Assembly (NCBI RefSeq): GCF_030406405.1
Contig: NZ_JAUEPL010000042.1
Span: forward strand, 1-60,778
DNA length: 60,778 bases
Origin: Streptomyces ficellus
Lineage (GTDB): Bacteria; Actinomycetota; Actinomycetes; Streptomycetales; Streptomycetaceae
Direction of reading: 5' to 3'
Shown here: positions 1 to 7,744 of the stretch, in pieces
Position numbering within the stretch: position 1 is the stretch's first letter
How the letters are laid out: each line of letters opens with the position of its first letter
The notes under the pieces: model-generated
What the model saw: only the letters and a program-made list of their open reading frames with translations
Told to the model about the DNA's origin: nothing
Databases searched by the model: none
Made by a program: the position numbers and the translations under genes

Positions 1-2
1 TG

Positions 3-125
3 ATGACCGGCACGTCGTCGGACGTGGCGTTCGCCGACGCGTACGTCAAGGGCGTCGACTTCGACGCGGAGGCGGCGTACGAGGCGGCGCTGAAGAACGC
101 GACGGTGGTGCCGCCCTCGTCGGGC
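3..125 (+). pseudogene. GH92 alpha-1,2-mannosidase internal fragment
   Basis: About 40 codons read GTSSDVAFADAYVKG then EAAYEAALKNATVVPP, which I recognise as an internal stretch of streptomycete GH92 alpha-mannosidases. In that family the text normally continues for hundreds of residues (a VGRKG-type motif follows). Here the resemblance stops near base 125 and the frame turns into Pro/Gly/Ser-rich shadow of the next gene. The ATG at position 3 is internal to the family sequence, so this is a fragment, not a gene start. It is either a true deletion or inversion junction or an assembly join. Confidence 0.6.
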
Positions 126-139
126 GGGCCGTCAGGGGC

Positions 140-1366
140 GTGCACGCCGCCGCCGGCGCCGTCGCCGGGGCGGGGCTCGGGTGGACCCTGTGGCACGGGG
201 TCGCCCAGCCCGGGACCGCCCTCGCCTTCGGGCTCCTCGTCACCGTCGGGGAACTCGCCCGCTGGGGCGCCGGGCCCGGCGCCCGGGAGCCCGCGCCCCT
301 GGCGGCCGCCGGGGCACTGGCGTACGCCCTGCTCGGCGAGTGCGCCGGGCGGCCCACCGACCACGGCGTCGCGCAGATCGTCGCCGTCGTCGTCGCGGGC
401 GCCCTCGTCGGAGCCGTACCGCAGGTGGCCCGGGGGCGGGCGGCCGCGCTCGACCACGTGGCGCGGCGGGTGCTCACGGCCGGCTTCGCGGCGGTGTGCT
501 TCCAGCCCCTGTACAACTCGGGCGAACTCCTCCAGGCCCTCGGGCGCGGCCCGTACTATGCGCTGTTCCTGCTGGTCCTGCTCCTGCTGACCGCCCTGTG
601 CGACGCCGTGCTCGCCGCCCTGATGCTGCGCGCCCGCACCTGCCCGGCACCCGGCCCGTACGGGCCCTTCCTCCGCGACGAGCTGCGCGCGCTGATGGGT
701 GTCGGTTCCGCCGTGTGCGCGACCGGCGCCGTGATGGCCCTGGCCGTGGCCGTCGCCGGACTGTGGGCCCTGCCCGTCTTCTGCGTACCGCTGCTGCTCA
801 CCCAGCTCTCCCTGCGCCGGTACGCCGCCGTCCGCGACACCTACCGCCAGACCATCGCCTCCCTCGCGCGTGCCACCGAGGTCGCCGGGTACACGTCCCC
901 CGGACACGCTCACCGGGTGGCGGCCCTCAGCCGTGCCGTGGGGCGCGAGCTGGGGCTGTCGGGGCCCGACCTGACCGTTCTGGAGTACGCCGCACTCATG
1001 CACGACATCGGACAGCTCTCCCTGGTCGACCCGGTACCGGAGGGTGCCACCGCCCTCCTCCCGGAGGCCGAACAGCGCCGTATCGCGCTGCTCGGCGGCG
1101 CCGTGGTGCGCCAGACCGGTGTCCCCGAGGCCGTCGCGGTCGTCGTGGAGCGGCAGGCCGACCCGTACCGCGAACAGCCGCTGCCCGCCCGCATCGTCCG
1201 CGCCGTCAACGCATACGACGACCTGTCCCGGGAAAGCGCCGACGGGGCGCTGTGCGCGCTGGAACGGCTGCGGCTGGGCACGGCCCGGGACTATCACCCG
1301 AAGGTGGTGGAGTCACTCGCCAGAGTCCTCGCCCGGGGCGGCGTCGCGGGCCCGGCGCCTGGGTAA
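140..1366 (+). CDS. HD-domain membrane phosphohydrolase (degenerate HD-GYP)
   Basis: This 408-residue protein has a hydrophobic N-terminal half with about five or six membrane segments (roughly residues 10-215) and a C-terminal cytoplasmic HD domain. The metal-binding HD pair is visible in LMHDIGQ near residue 288. The flanking architecture follows HD-GYP proteins (cyclic-di-GMP phosphodiesterases), but the GYP signature is replaced by a QADPYRE-like stretch, so phosphodiesterase activity is uncertain. GTG 140 is the first start in the frame, but the frame is open to the left edge of the window and no ribosome site precedes it. Because the DNA just upstream is a GH92 fragment, the true N-terminus may have been lost. 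Confidence 0.7.
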   Translation: MHAAAGAVAGAGLGWTLWHGVAQPGTALAFGLLVTVGELARWGAGPGAREPAPLAAAGALAYALLGECAGRPTDHGVAQIVAVVVAGALVGAVPQVARGRAAALDHVARRVLTAGFAAVCFQPLYNSGELLQALGRGPYYALFLLVLLLLTALCDAVLAALMLRARTCPAPGPYGPFLRDELRALMGVGSAVCATGAVMALAVAVAGLWALPVFCVPLLLTQLSLRRYAAVRDTYRQTIASLARATEVAGYTSPGHAHRVAALSRAVGRELGLSGPDLTVLEYAALMHDIGQLSLVDPVPEGATALLPEAEQRRIALLGGAVVRQTGVPEAVAVVVERQADPYREQPLPARIVRAVNAYDDLSRESADGALCALERLRLGTARDYHPKVVESLARVLARGGVAGPAPG

Positions 1367-1463
1367 CCCATGGGTAATGAGCGGGCCCGCGACCGGGCAT
1401 GGTTGGATGCGAACAAGAGGGTGTCCGGGGGCAGTGACCTTCAGCGACCGGCAGGCGGGAATC

Positions 1464-2444
1464 GTGAGGATCTTCGGGAAGGTACGGCATCGGCCCTCCG
1501 CCTCGTGGCGGCAGGCCACCGACCGCGCGTTCACGCTGATCGGGGACGGGCGGTACGAGGACGCGGGCGCGCTGCTGACGCGGGCGGCGGACCTGGAGCC
1601 CTGGCTCTCGGAGTCGTGGTTCAACCTGGCGCTCCTGCACAAGTTCCGGCACGACTGGGAGCAGGCGCGCACCGCGGGGCTGCGGGCCGTCGCCCTGCTC
1701 GACAAGGACACCGGGGCCCCCGACTGGTGGAACGTCGGCATCGCCGCCACCGCGCTCCAGGACTGGCCGCTGGCCCGCCGCGCCTGGCAGGCGTACGGGC
1801 TGAAGGTCCCCGGGGCCGCCGCGGGCGGCGGGGAGCCCGCCGGGATGGAGCTGGGCAGCGCCGCCGTGCGGCTGTCGCCCGAGGGCGAGGCCGAGGTGGT
1901 GTGGGGCCGCAGGCTGGACCCGGCCAGGATCGAGGTCCTGTCCATCCCGCTGCCGTCCTCGGGCCGGCGCTGGGGCGAGGTCGTCCTGCACGACGGCGTC
2001 CCGCACGGCGAGCGGACCACATCGGCCGGGCACAGCTTCCCCGTGTTCGACGAGATCGAACTGTGGGCGCCTTCTCCCGTACCGACCTGGGTGGTGCTCC
2101 TGGAGGCGGCCACCGAGGACGACCGGGACGCCCTGGAGCGGCTCGCGGCCGACGCGGGGTTCGCCGCCGAGGACTGGTCGTCGTCGGTACGGCTGCTGTG
2201 CCGGGCGTGCTCGGAGTCGCGGATGCCCAGCGCCGAGGGCGAGGGCGAGCACCTGGACCCGCACGACCACAGCGAGCCGGGGCACCCGGGGCCGCTCGGG
2301 CACCGCTCGCCGGGCGAGCTGTGGGTGCCGGAGCGCGAGTGCGGCATCGCGGCGCCCGCCGGCCTGGTGCGGGGGCTGCTGGACGGCTGGGTGGCGGACA
2401 GCCCGGACAGCCGTGAGTGGCGGGATCTCGAAGAAGTCTGCTGA
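1464..2444 (+). CDS. Tetratricopeptide-repeat-like protein
   Basis: The 326-residue product starts FGKVRHRPSASWRQA and has two helical TPR-like units in the first 100 residues, including a WFNLALLHK type helix. A C-terminal region follows with scattered cysteines (CRACSES, ERECG) and an acidic/His linker (HLDPHDHSEPGH). No catalytic motif is seen. It is probably a scaffold or regulatory protein conserved in streptomycetes. GTG 1464 is preferred because the following residues look like the conserved N-terminus; GTG 1434 is an alternative. It lies 75 nt before peptide deformylase on the same strand. Confidence 0.65.
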   Translation: MRIFGKVRHRPSASWRQATDRAFTLIGDGRYEDAGALLTRAADLEPWLSESWFNLALLHKFRHDWEQARTAGLRAVALLDKDTGAPDWWNVGIAATALQDWPLARRAWQAYGLKVPGAAAGGGEPAGMELGSAAVRLSPEGEAEVVWGRRLDPARIEVLSIPLPSSGRRWGEVVLHDGVPHGERTTSAGHSFPVFDEIELWAPSPVPTWVVLLEAATEDDRDALERLAADAGFAAEDWSSSVRLLCRACSESRMPSAEGEGEHLDPHDHSEPGHPGPLGHRSPGELWVPERECGIAAPAGLVRGLLDGWVADSPDSREWRDLEEVC

Positions 2445-2519
2445 CCCCTGCCCGTAGGCTGTACTCGCTCACATCGGCACATCGTGACATCGGGTACTCA
2501 GGAAGGCGCAGAGGCGGAC

Positions 2520-3149
2520 ATGGCGCAGCAGGAGACGGACCAGCAGCTGAACGACGGGTTCGTCGTGGACACGGAGGACTGCGAGGAGCGGGAGCGCGCG
2601 TACCGCGAGCGCGGCACCTCCCGCCCGATCACGGTCGTCGGCAACCCGGTGCTGCACAAGGAGTGCAAGGACGTCACCGAGTTCGGCGACGAGCTGGCGC
2701 GGCTCATCGACGACATGTTCGCCAGCCAGCGGACGGCGGAGGGCGTGGGCCTGGCCGCCAACCAGATCGGTGTCGACCTGAAGGTCTTCGTCTACGACTG
2801 CATGGACGACGAGGGCGTACGGCACGTGGGCGTCGTCTGCAACCCGGTCCTGGAGGAGCTGGCGCCCGAGCAGCGCGTCCTGGACGACTCCAACGAGGGC
2901 TGCCTGTCCGTGCCCGGCGCGTACGCCTCGCTGCCGCGGCCGGACTACGCCGTGGTGCGCGGCCAGGACGCGAAGGGCAACCCCATCAAGGTGCGCGGCA
3001 CCGGGTACTTCGCCCGCTGCCTCCAGCACGAGACGGACCACCTGTACGGGTACCTGTACATCGACCGGCTCTCGAAGCGGGACCGCAAGGACGCCCTGCG
3101 GCAGATGGCCGAGGGCACCCCGCGCTACCCGGTCGTCCCGAACGACTGA
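2520..3149 (+). CDS. def: Peptide deformylase
   Basis: It removes the N-formyl group from nascent proteins as a metalloenzyme in the cytoplasm. All three family motifs are present: GVGLAANQIG (about residue 76), EGCLS (about 126) with the metal-ligand Cys, and QHETDH (about 169) with two His ligands and the catalytic Glu. At 209 residues it is somewhat longer than E. coli Def because of an N-terminal extension of about 40 residues, common in actinobacterial paralogues. ATG 2520 follows a purine-rich AGGAAGG stretch; an in-frame upstream ATG at 2484 is less likely. Confidence 0.93.
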   Translation: MAQQETDQQLNDGFVVDTEDCEERERAYRERGTSRPITVVGNPVLHKECKDVTEFGDELARLIDDMFASQRTAEGVGLAANQIGVDLKVFVYDCMDDEGVRHVGVVCNPVLEELAPEQRVLDDSNEGCLSVPGAYASLPRPDYAVVRGQDAKGNPIKVRGTGYFARCLQHETDHLYGYLYIDRLSKRDRKDALRQMAEGTPRYPVVPND

Positions 3150-3165
3150 TCCCTACCGCACGCGC

Positions 3166-3196
3166 AAGGGCCCCGCTCGCATCGAGCGGGGCCCTT
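3166..3196. terminator. Bidirectional terminator between def and nrdB
   Basis: Perfect 14-bp inverted repeat AAGGGCCCCGCTCG with a 3-nt loop, lying 17 nt after the def stop and 19 nt before the convergent nrdB stop. It can end transcription from both sides. Confidence 0.85.
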
Positions 3197-3214
3197 CGGC
3201 GTACGCGAACGGGA

Positions 3215-4228
3215 TCAGAAGTCCTCGTCCAGGTCGACGGACCCCTCCACCGCCACCTGGTACGCGGACGGGCGGCGCTCGAAGAAGTTGGTCAGCTCCT
3301 GGACGCCCTGGAGTTCCATGAAGGAGAAGGGGTTCTCCGAGCCGTACACCGGGGCGAAGCCCAGGCGCGTCAGGCGCTGGTCGGCCACGCACTCCAGGTA
3401 CTGGCGCATCGACTCGGTGTTCATGCCCGGCAGGCCGTCACCGCACAGGTCGCGGCCGAACTGGAGCTCCGCCTCGACGGCCTCCTTCAGCATGTCGGTG
3501 ACCTGCTGCTGGAGTTCGTCGTCGAAGAGCTCCGGCTCCTCCTTGCGGACGGTGTCCACGACCTCGAACGCGAAGTTCATGTGCATCGTCTCGTCGCGGA
3601 ACACCCAGTTGGTGCCGGTCGCCAGGCCGTGCAGCAGACCGCGCGAGCGGAACCAGTACACGTACGCGAAGGCGCCGTAGAAGAACAGGCCCTCGATGCA
3701 GGCGGCGAAGCAGATCAGGTTGAGCAGGAAGCGGCGCCGGTCGGCCTTCGTCTCCAGCCGCTCGATCTTCTCCACGGAGTCCATCCAGCGGAAGCAGAAC
3801 TGCGCCTTCTCGCGGATGGAGGGGATGTTCTCGACGGCGGCGAACGCCGCCGTGCGGTCCTCCGGGTCGGGCAGGTAGGTGTCGAGCAGCGTCAGATAGA
3901 ACTGGACGTGCACGGCCTCCTCGAACAGCTGCCGCGACAGGTACAGCCGCGCCTCGGGGGAGTTGATGTGCTTGTAGAGCGTCAGCACCAGGTTGTTCGC
4001 GACGATCGAGTCGCCGGTCGCGAAGAACGCGACCAGCCGGCCGATCAGGTGCTGCTCGCCCGGCGTGAGCCTGGCGAGGTCGGCGACGTCGGAGTGGAGG
4101 TCGACCTCCTCCACGGTCCAGGTGTTCTTGATGGCGTCCCGGTAGCGCTCGTAGAAGTCGGGGTAGCGCATCGGGCGCAGGGTCAGCTCGAACCCCGGGT
4201 CCAGCAGGTTCTTCTCGGTGTCACTCAT
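3215..4228 (-). CDS. nrdB: Class Ia ribonucleotide reductase, small subunit
   Basis: NrdB (R2) holds the diiron-tyrosyl radical cofactor used by NrdA to reduce ribonucleoside diphosphates. The 337-residue protein shows the expected metal-ligand helices, with LFEEAVHVQFY (EExxH) near residue 110 and RDETMHMNFAFE near 205. It has the usual length and an acidic C-terminal tail (SVDLDEDF) that docks on NrdA. ATG 4228 shares one base with the nrdA stop (TAATG), so translation is coupled. The S. coelicolor class Ia operon is described from memory as nrdABS with an AraC-like nrdS; here nrdB is followed by a terminator and convergent def, so nrdS is not adjacent. Confidence 0.95.
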   Translation of the reverse strand: MSDTEKNLLDPGFELTLRPMRYPDFYERYRDAIKNTWTVEEVDLHSDVADLARLTPGEQHLIGRLVAFFATGDSIVANNLVLTLYKHINSPEARLYLSRQLFEEAVHVQFYLTLLDTYLPDPEDRTAAFAAVENIPSIREKAQFCFRWMDSVEKIERLETKADRRRFLLNLICFAACIEGLFFYGAFAYVYWFRSRGLLHGLATGTNWVFRDETMHMNFAFEVVDTVRKEEPELFDDELQQQVTDMLKEAVEAELQFGRDLCGDGLPGMNTESMRQYLECVADQRLTRLGFAPVYGSENPFSFMELQGVQELTNFFERRPSAYQVAVEGSVDLDEDF

Positions 4229-6600
4229 TACTGGCAGGCCTCGCAGGACTCGGGGTTTTCCAGGGAGCAGGCGACGGCGTCGGGCTCGGCGGCCTGCTGG
4301 ACGGGGATGGGGGTCGCGGACGCCGCGCGGGCGATCCTGGTCGCCGGGCGTGAGCGCAGGTAGTACGTCGTCTTCAGCCCCTGCTTCCAGGCGTACGCGT
4401 ACATCGACGACAGCTTGCCGATGGTCGGCGTCTCCAGGAACAGGTTCAGCGACTGCGACTGGTCCAGGAACGGGGTGCGGGCGGCCGCCATGTCGATCAG
4501 GCCGCGCTGCGGGATCTCCCACGCCGTCCGGTACAGCTCGCGCACCTCGGCCGGGATCCAGGTGAAGCCCTGCACCGAGCCGCTGGACTCGCGCAGCGCC
4601 TCACGGGTCTGCGCGTCCCACACCCCCAGTCGCTTCAGCTCGGCCACCAGGTAGGAGTTGACCTGGAGGAACTCACCCGACAGCGTCTCGCGCTTGAACA
4701 GGTTCGACACCTGCGGCTCGACGCACTCGTACACGCCCGCGATCGAGGCGATCGTCGCGGTCGGCGCGATGGCGAGGAGCAGCGAGTTGCGCATGCCGAC
4801 GGCGGCGATGCGCTCGCGCAGGGCCGCCCACCGCTCCGGCCAGGTCAGCTCCACGTCGTAGTGGTCGGGGTGCAGGACACCGCGCGCGGTGCGGGTCTTC
4901 TCCCAGGCGGGCAGCGGGCCATTGCGCTCGGCGAGGTCGGCCGACGCCTCGTACGCCGCCAGCATGATCCGCTCGGCGATACGGGTCGACAGGGCACGCG
5001 CCTCGGGCGAGTCGAACGGCAGCTTCAGCTGGAAGAAGACGTCCTGGAGGCCCATCGCGCCCAGGCCCACCGGACGCCACTTGGCGTTGGAGCGCCCGGC
5101 CTGCTCGGTGGGGTAGAAGTTGATGTCGACGACCCGGTCGAGGAACGTGACGGCGGTACGGACGGTCTCGTCGAGCCGCTCCCAGTCGATGTCCCCACCG
5201 GCCACGAACGCGCCCAGGTTGACCGAGCCCAGGTTGCAGACCGCGGTCTCTCCGTCGTCCGTGACCTCCAGGATCTCGGTGCACAGGTTGGAGGAGTGGA
5301 CGGTGTGGCCCGGCTCGGCGGTCTGGTTGGCCGTACGGTTCGAGGCGTCCTTGAAGGTCATCCAGCCGTTGCCGGTCTGGGCGAGGGTCCGCATCATCCG
5401 CCCGTACAGGTCACGTGCCGGCATCGTCTTGCGGGCCAGGCCCGCCGCCTCCGCCTCGCGGTACGCCGCGTCGAACTCCTCGCCCCACAGGTCGACCAGC
5501 TCGGGCACGTCCGCGGGCGAGAACAGCGACCACTCGGCGTCGGCGTTGACCCGGCGCATGAACTCGTCCGGGATCCAGTGCGCCAGGTTCAGGTTGTGCG
5601 TACGCCGCGCGTCCTCGCCCGTGTTGTCGCGCAGCTCCAGGAACTCCTCGATGTCCGCGTGCCAGGTCTCCAGGTAGACGGCGGCCGCGCCCTTGCGGCG
5701 CCCGCCCTGGTTCACGGCCGCGACCGAGGCGTCCAGCGTCTTCAGGAACGGCACGATGCCGTTGGAGTGGCCGTTGGTGCCGCGGATCAGCGAACCCCGG
5801 GCGCGGATGCGGGAGTAGGACAGGCCGATGCCGCCCGCGTGCTTGGACAGCCGCGCGACCTGGTGGTACCGGTCATAGATCGAGTCCAGTTCGTCCAGCG
5901 GCGAGTCCAGCAGGTAGCAGGAGGACATCTGCGGGTGCCTGGTGCCGGAGTTGAACAGCGTGGGCGATGAGGGCAGGTAGTCCAGCCGGCTCATCAGCCG
6001 GTACAGCGCCGCGACCTCCTCCAGCGCCCGTACGGAGTCGTCCTCCGCCAGCCCGGCGGCGACGCGCAGCATGAAGTGCTGCGGTGTCTCGATCACCTTG
6101 CGGGTGATCGGGTGCCGGAGCAGGTAGCGCGAGTACAGCGTGCGCAGCCCGAAGTAGCCGAAGCGGTCATCGGCGGCCGGGTCGACGAGCGCGTCCAGCC
6201 GGTCCGTGTGCGTCGTGACGAACGCGGCCGTACGGTCCGCGATCAGGCCCTCCCGGTGCCCGACGGCCACCGACGCCGAGAAGGAGACCGCGCCCTGGCC
6301 CGCCGCCTCGTCGGCGATCGTCCGGGTCAGCAGCCGGGCCGCGAGCCGCGAGTACGCCGGGTCCTCGGCGATCAGACCGGCGGCCGCCTCGGTGGCCAGC
6401 TCCCGCAACTCCGCCTCGTCCGACCCGGCGTGCCGGCCGCGCAGCGCGGCGGCGGCGACCCGGCCCGGGTCGGTGTCGGGCAGATCGGCGGTGAGGTCGG
6501 TCAGGGTCCGCAGCAGTACGGTCCCGGGTCCGTCGCTTCCGTCGTTTCCGTCGCTCTCGATCGCGATCGCTGAGGCCGGATCGGCTGGCGCGATGGTCAC
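4228..6600 (-). CDS. nrdA: Class Ia ribonucleotide reductase, large subunit
   Basis: NrdA (R1) contains the catalytic site for ribonucleotide reduction. The 790-residue product shows SSCYLLD (active-site Cys, about residue 228), SSNLCTEI with the Asn/Cys/Glu triad (about 437-441) and AVCNLGS carrying the second redox Cys (about 453). The tail ends CEACQ, the swinging redox cysteines re-reduced by thioredoxin. GTG 6600 follows a GGGAGAG ribosome site. An open frame upstream runs into the riboswitch and is not coding. The gene sits under a cobalamin riboswitch. This makes sense because Streptomyces also carries a B12-dependent class II enzyme, so the class Ia enzyme is shut off when cobalamin is plentiful. 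Confidence 0.96.
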   Translation of the reverse strand: MTIAPADPASAIAIESDGNDGSDGPGTVLLRTLTDLTADLPDTDPGRVAAAALRGRHAGSDEAELRELATEAAAGLIAEDPAYSRLAARLLTRTIADEAAGQGAVSFSASVAVGHREGLIADRTAAFVTTHTDRLDALVDPAADDRFGYFGLRTLYSRYLLRHPITRKVIETPQHFMLRVAAGLAEDDSVRALEEVAALYRLMSRLDYLPSSPTLFNSGTRHPQMSSCYLLDSPLDELDSIYDRYHQVARLSKHAGGIGLSYSRIRARGSLIRGTNGHSNGIVPFLKTLDASVAAVNQGGRRKGAAAVYLETWHADIEEFLELRDNTGEDARRTHNLNLAHWIPDEFMRRVNADAEWSLFSPADVPELVDLWGEEFDAAYREAEAAGLARKTMPARDLYGRMMRTLAQTGNGWMTFKDASNRTANQTAEPGHTVHSSNLCTEILEVTDDGETAVCNLGSVNLGAFVAGGDIDWERLDETVRTAVTFLDRVVDINFYPTEQAGRSNAKWRPVGLGAMGLQDVFFQLKLPFDSPEARALSTRIAERIMLAAYEASADLAERNGPLPAWEKTRTARGVLHPDHYDVELTWPERWAALRERIAAVGMRNSLLLAIAPTATIASIAGVYECVEPQVSNLFKRETLSGEFLQVNSYLVAELKRLGVWDAQTREALRESSGSVQGFTWIPAEVRELYRTAWEIPQRGLIDMAAARTPFLDQSQSLNLFLETPTIGKLSSMYAYAWKQGLKTTYYLRSRPATRIARAASATPIPVQQAAEPDAVACSLENPESCEACQ

Positions 6601-6748
6601 GTGGGGGCTCTCCCTCGCTCGGCTCGGGGCCGCGCGGCCGCGGGCAGGGGAGCGGGCGCGCCCGGGCACAGGGGCGCATGCACCGCGTCCACCGGCCCAC
6701 TCCGCGAGGCCCGGACGTCTTGGCACCCGGGCCGGACGGTCCGGGCGC

Positions 6749-6848
6749 GCTGTCGGCAGGTCCTCGGACTCGCACGCACCCAAAGGCACACCAACACACC
6801 GTTGCGGGACAGTTCCGGATTCGCACCGGATTCCCCTGCGGCGACAGC
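6749..6848 (-). promoter_or_regulatory. Cobalamin (B12) riboswitch in nrdA leader
   Basis: On the minus strand the leader contains the ordered conserved elements of the class: GGTGCGAATCC, CTGTCCCGCAACGGTG, then GAGTCCGAGGACCTGCC. It is closed by a P1 helix pairing GCTGTCG (6848-6842) with CGACAGC (6755-6749). About 150 nt separate it from the nrdA start, and that stretch is rich in competing GC hairpins (for example GGCCCGG/CCGGGCC near 6711-6733) able to act as the expression platform. Confidence 0.93.
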
Positions 6849-6852
6849 GAGG

Positions 6853-6902
6853 TCGAGCATACATGTGGGGGGCGCCCATTGAGGCACCCCCCACATGTTG
6901 TG
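6853..6902 (-). promoter_or_regulatory. Candidate NrdR box pair and promoter of nrdAB
   Basis: Two ACATGT cores lie 32 bp apart (6861-6866 and 6893-6898), the three-helical-turn spacing known for paired NrdR boxes. The upstream copy, ACACAACATGTGGGGG on the minus strand, matches 11 of 16 positions of the usual NrdR consensus; the downstream copy is weaker (8 of 16). A TATGCT element at 6861-6856 could be the -10 box, placing the promoter just before the riboswitch. The same bases also form a 12-bp hairpin (6861-6898), 29 nt past the acetyltransferase stop, so a terminator role is the main alternative. Confidence 0.45.
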
Positions 6903-6926
6903 TCTCGCCGCACAACTGGCGGTCGG

Positions 6927-7427
6927 TCAGCACTCCAGCGCGTACGTACGGAGGGTGACGCCCGGGACCGGCCGCCAGTCCCGCTCGGGGGTCCGTACGA
7001 ACCCCAGCCGCTCATAGATCCGGTGCGCCGCGCCCATGGACTGCCGGGCCGACAGCACCAGCCGCGCGCATCCGTCCGCCGCACGCGCCCGCTCCACACA
7101 CGCCCGTACGAGAGCCTCGCCCGCGCCCCGCCCCCGGGCCTCCGGCGCCACCGCGAGCATCCGCAGCTCCGCCTCGCCGTCCCGGGCGAGCTCGGCCCAC
7201 GGCCCGCCGCCCGTCACGAAGGTGACCCCGCCCACCACCCGCTCGTCCTCGCCGACCGCGACCAGCACCTCGGCCTCGGCGGCCCGCCGGGTCACGTCCC
7301 GCAGCTCGATCAGGTACTCGTCGCTCTCCCCGAAGTCCAGCAGCCCGTCGCCCAGATACGCCTGGGCGGTGACCTCGCCGAGCGTCCCGTGTTCCTCCGG
7401 CCGTACCGCCCTGATGGTGATGTCCAT
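6927..7427 (-). CDS. GNAT-family N-acetyltransferase
   Basis: A 166-residue single-domain acetyltransferase that uses acetyl-CoA. The fold is recognisable from LRMLAVAPEARGRGAGEAL, the beta4/alpha3 pyrophosphate-binding motif (RGRGAG) near residue 100, and IYERLGFVRT near the C-terminus. The substrate cannot be predicted. It lies between ybdD/cstA and nrdA on the same strand but is separated from the former by a strong terminator. The ATG at 7427 has only a weak ribosome site. Confidence 0.85.
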   Translation of the reverse strand: MDITIRAVRPEEHGTLGEVTAQAYLGDGLLDFGESDEYLIELRDVTRRAAEAEVLVAVGEDERVVGGVTFVTGGGPWAELARDGEAELRMLAVAPEARGRGAGEALVRACVERARAADGCARLVLSARQSMGAAHRIYERLGFVRTPERDWRPVPGVTLRTYALEC

Positions 7428-7445
7428 GGTCCGAGTGTGGACGCG

Positions 7446-7501
7446 CACGGCGACGGGCCGCCGCATTTCCGTCTCCGGAATCGCGGCGGCCCGTCGCCGT
7501 G
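7446..7501. terminator. Strong hairpin terminator after ybdD
   Basis: Perfect 19-bp inverted repeat (7446-7464 with 7483-7501) and an 18-nt loop. It lies just past the ybdD stop and upstream of the acetyltransferase start, isolating the cstA-ybdD unit. Confidence 0.8.
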
Positions 7502-7519
7502 CGTCGTGCGGTCACCCGC

Positions 7520-7744
7520 TCAGCAGCAGCGGAACCCGTCCCGTGGATCGGCCTCCCGCGCGTCGGTGCGCCGCCGCTCGAACTCCCGCCGGGTCATGAC
7601 CTCGGCGTCCGGGTCGCAGGCCCGGGCGTGGGCGACGTACTTGTCGTACACCGCCTCGCCGGACACCTCGCGGACGTACCAGCGGACCCAGCCCGCCGCG
7701 CGCCGCAGCCTGCCGCCCGGTCCCGTGGCCACCGCGCGGCTCAC
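7520..7744 (-). CDS. YbdD/YjiX family small protein
   Basis: A 74-residue protein with the family look: WVRWYVREVSGEAVYDKYV, then MTRREFERRR and a C-terminal Cys-Cys end. Members sit directly after CstA/BtsT transporters in many bacteria and appear to be needed for the transporter's function. Its GTG start at 7744 overlaps the cstA stop by 4 nt (GTGA), giving translational coupling. Confidence 0.85.
   Translation of the reverse strand: MSRAVATGPGGRLRRAAGWVRWYVREVSGEAVYDKYVAHARACDPDAEVMTRREFERRRTDAREADPRDGFRCC

Noticed and set aside
6861..6898. The 12-bp hairpin as a simple terminator only
   Set aside because: Its position fits a terminator for the acetyltransferase gene, but the 32-bp core spacing and the -10-like element favour an operator, so it was listed as regulatory with the terminator as an alternative.
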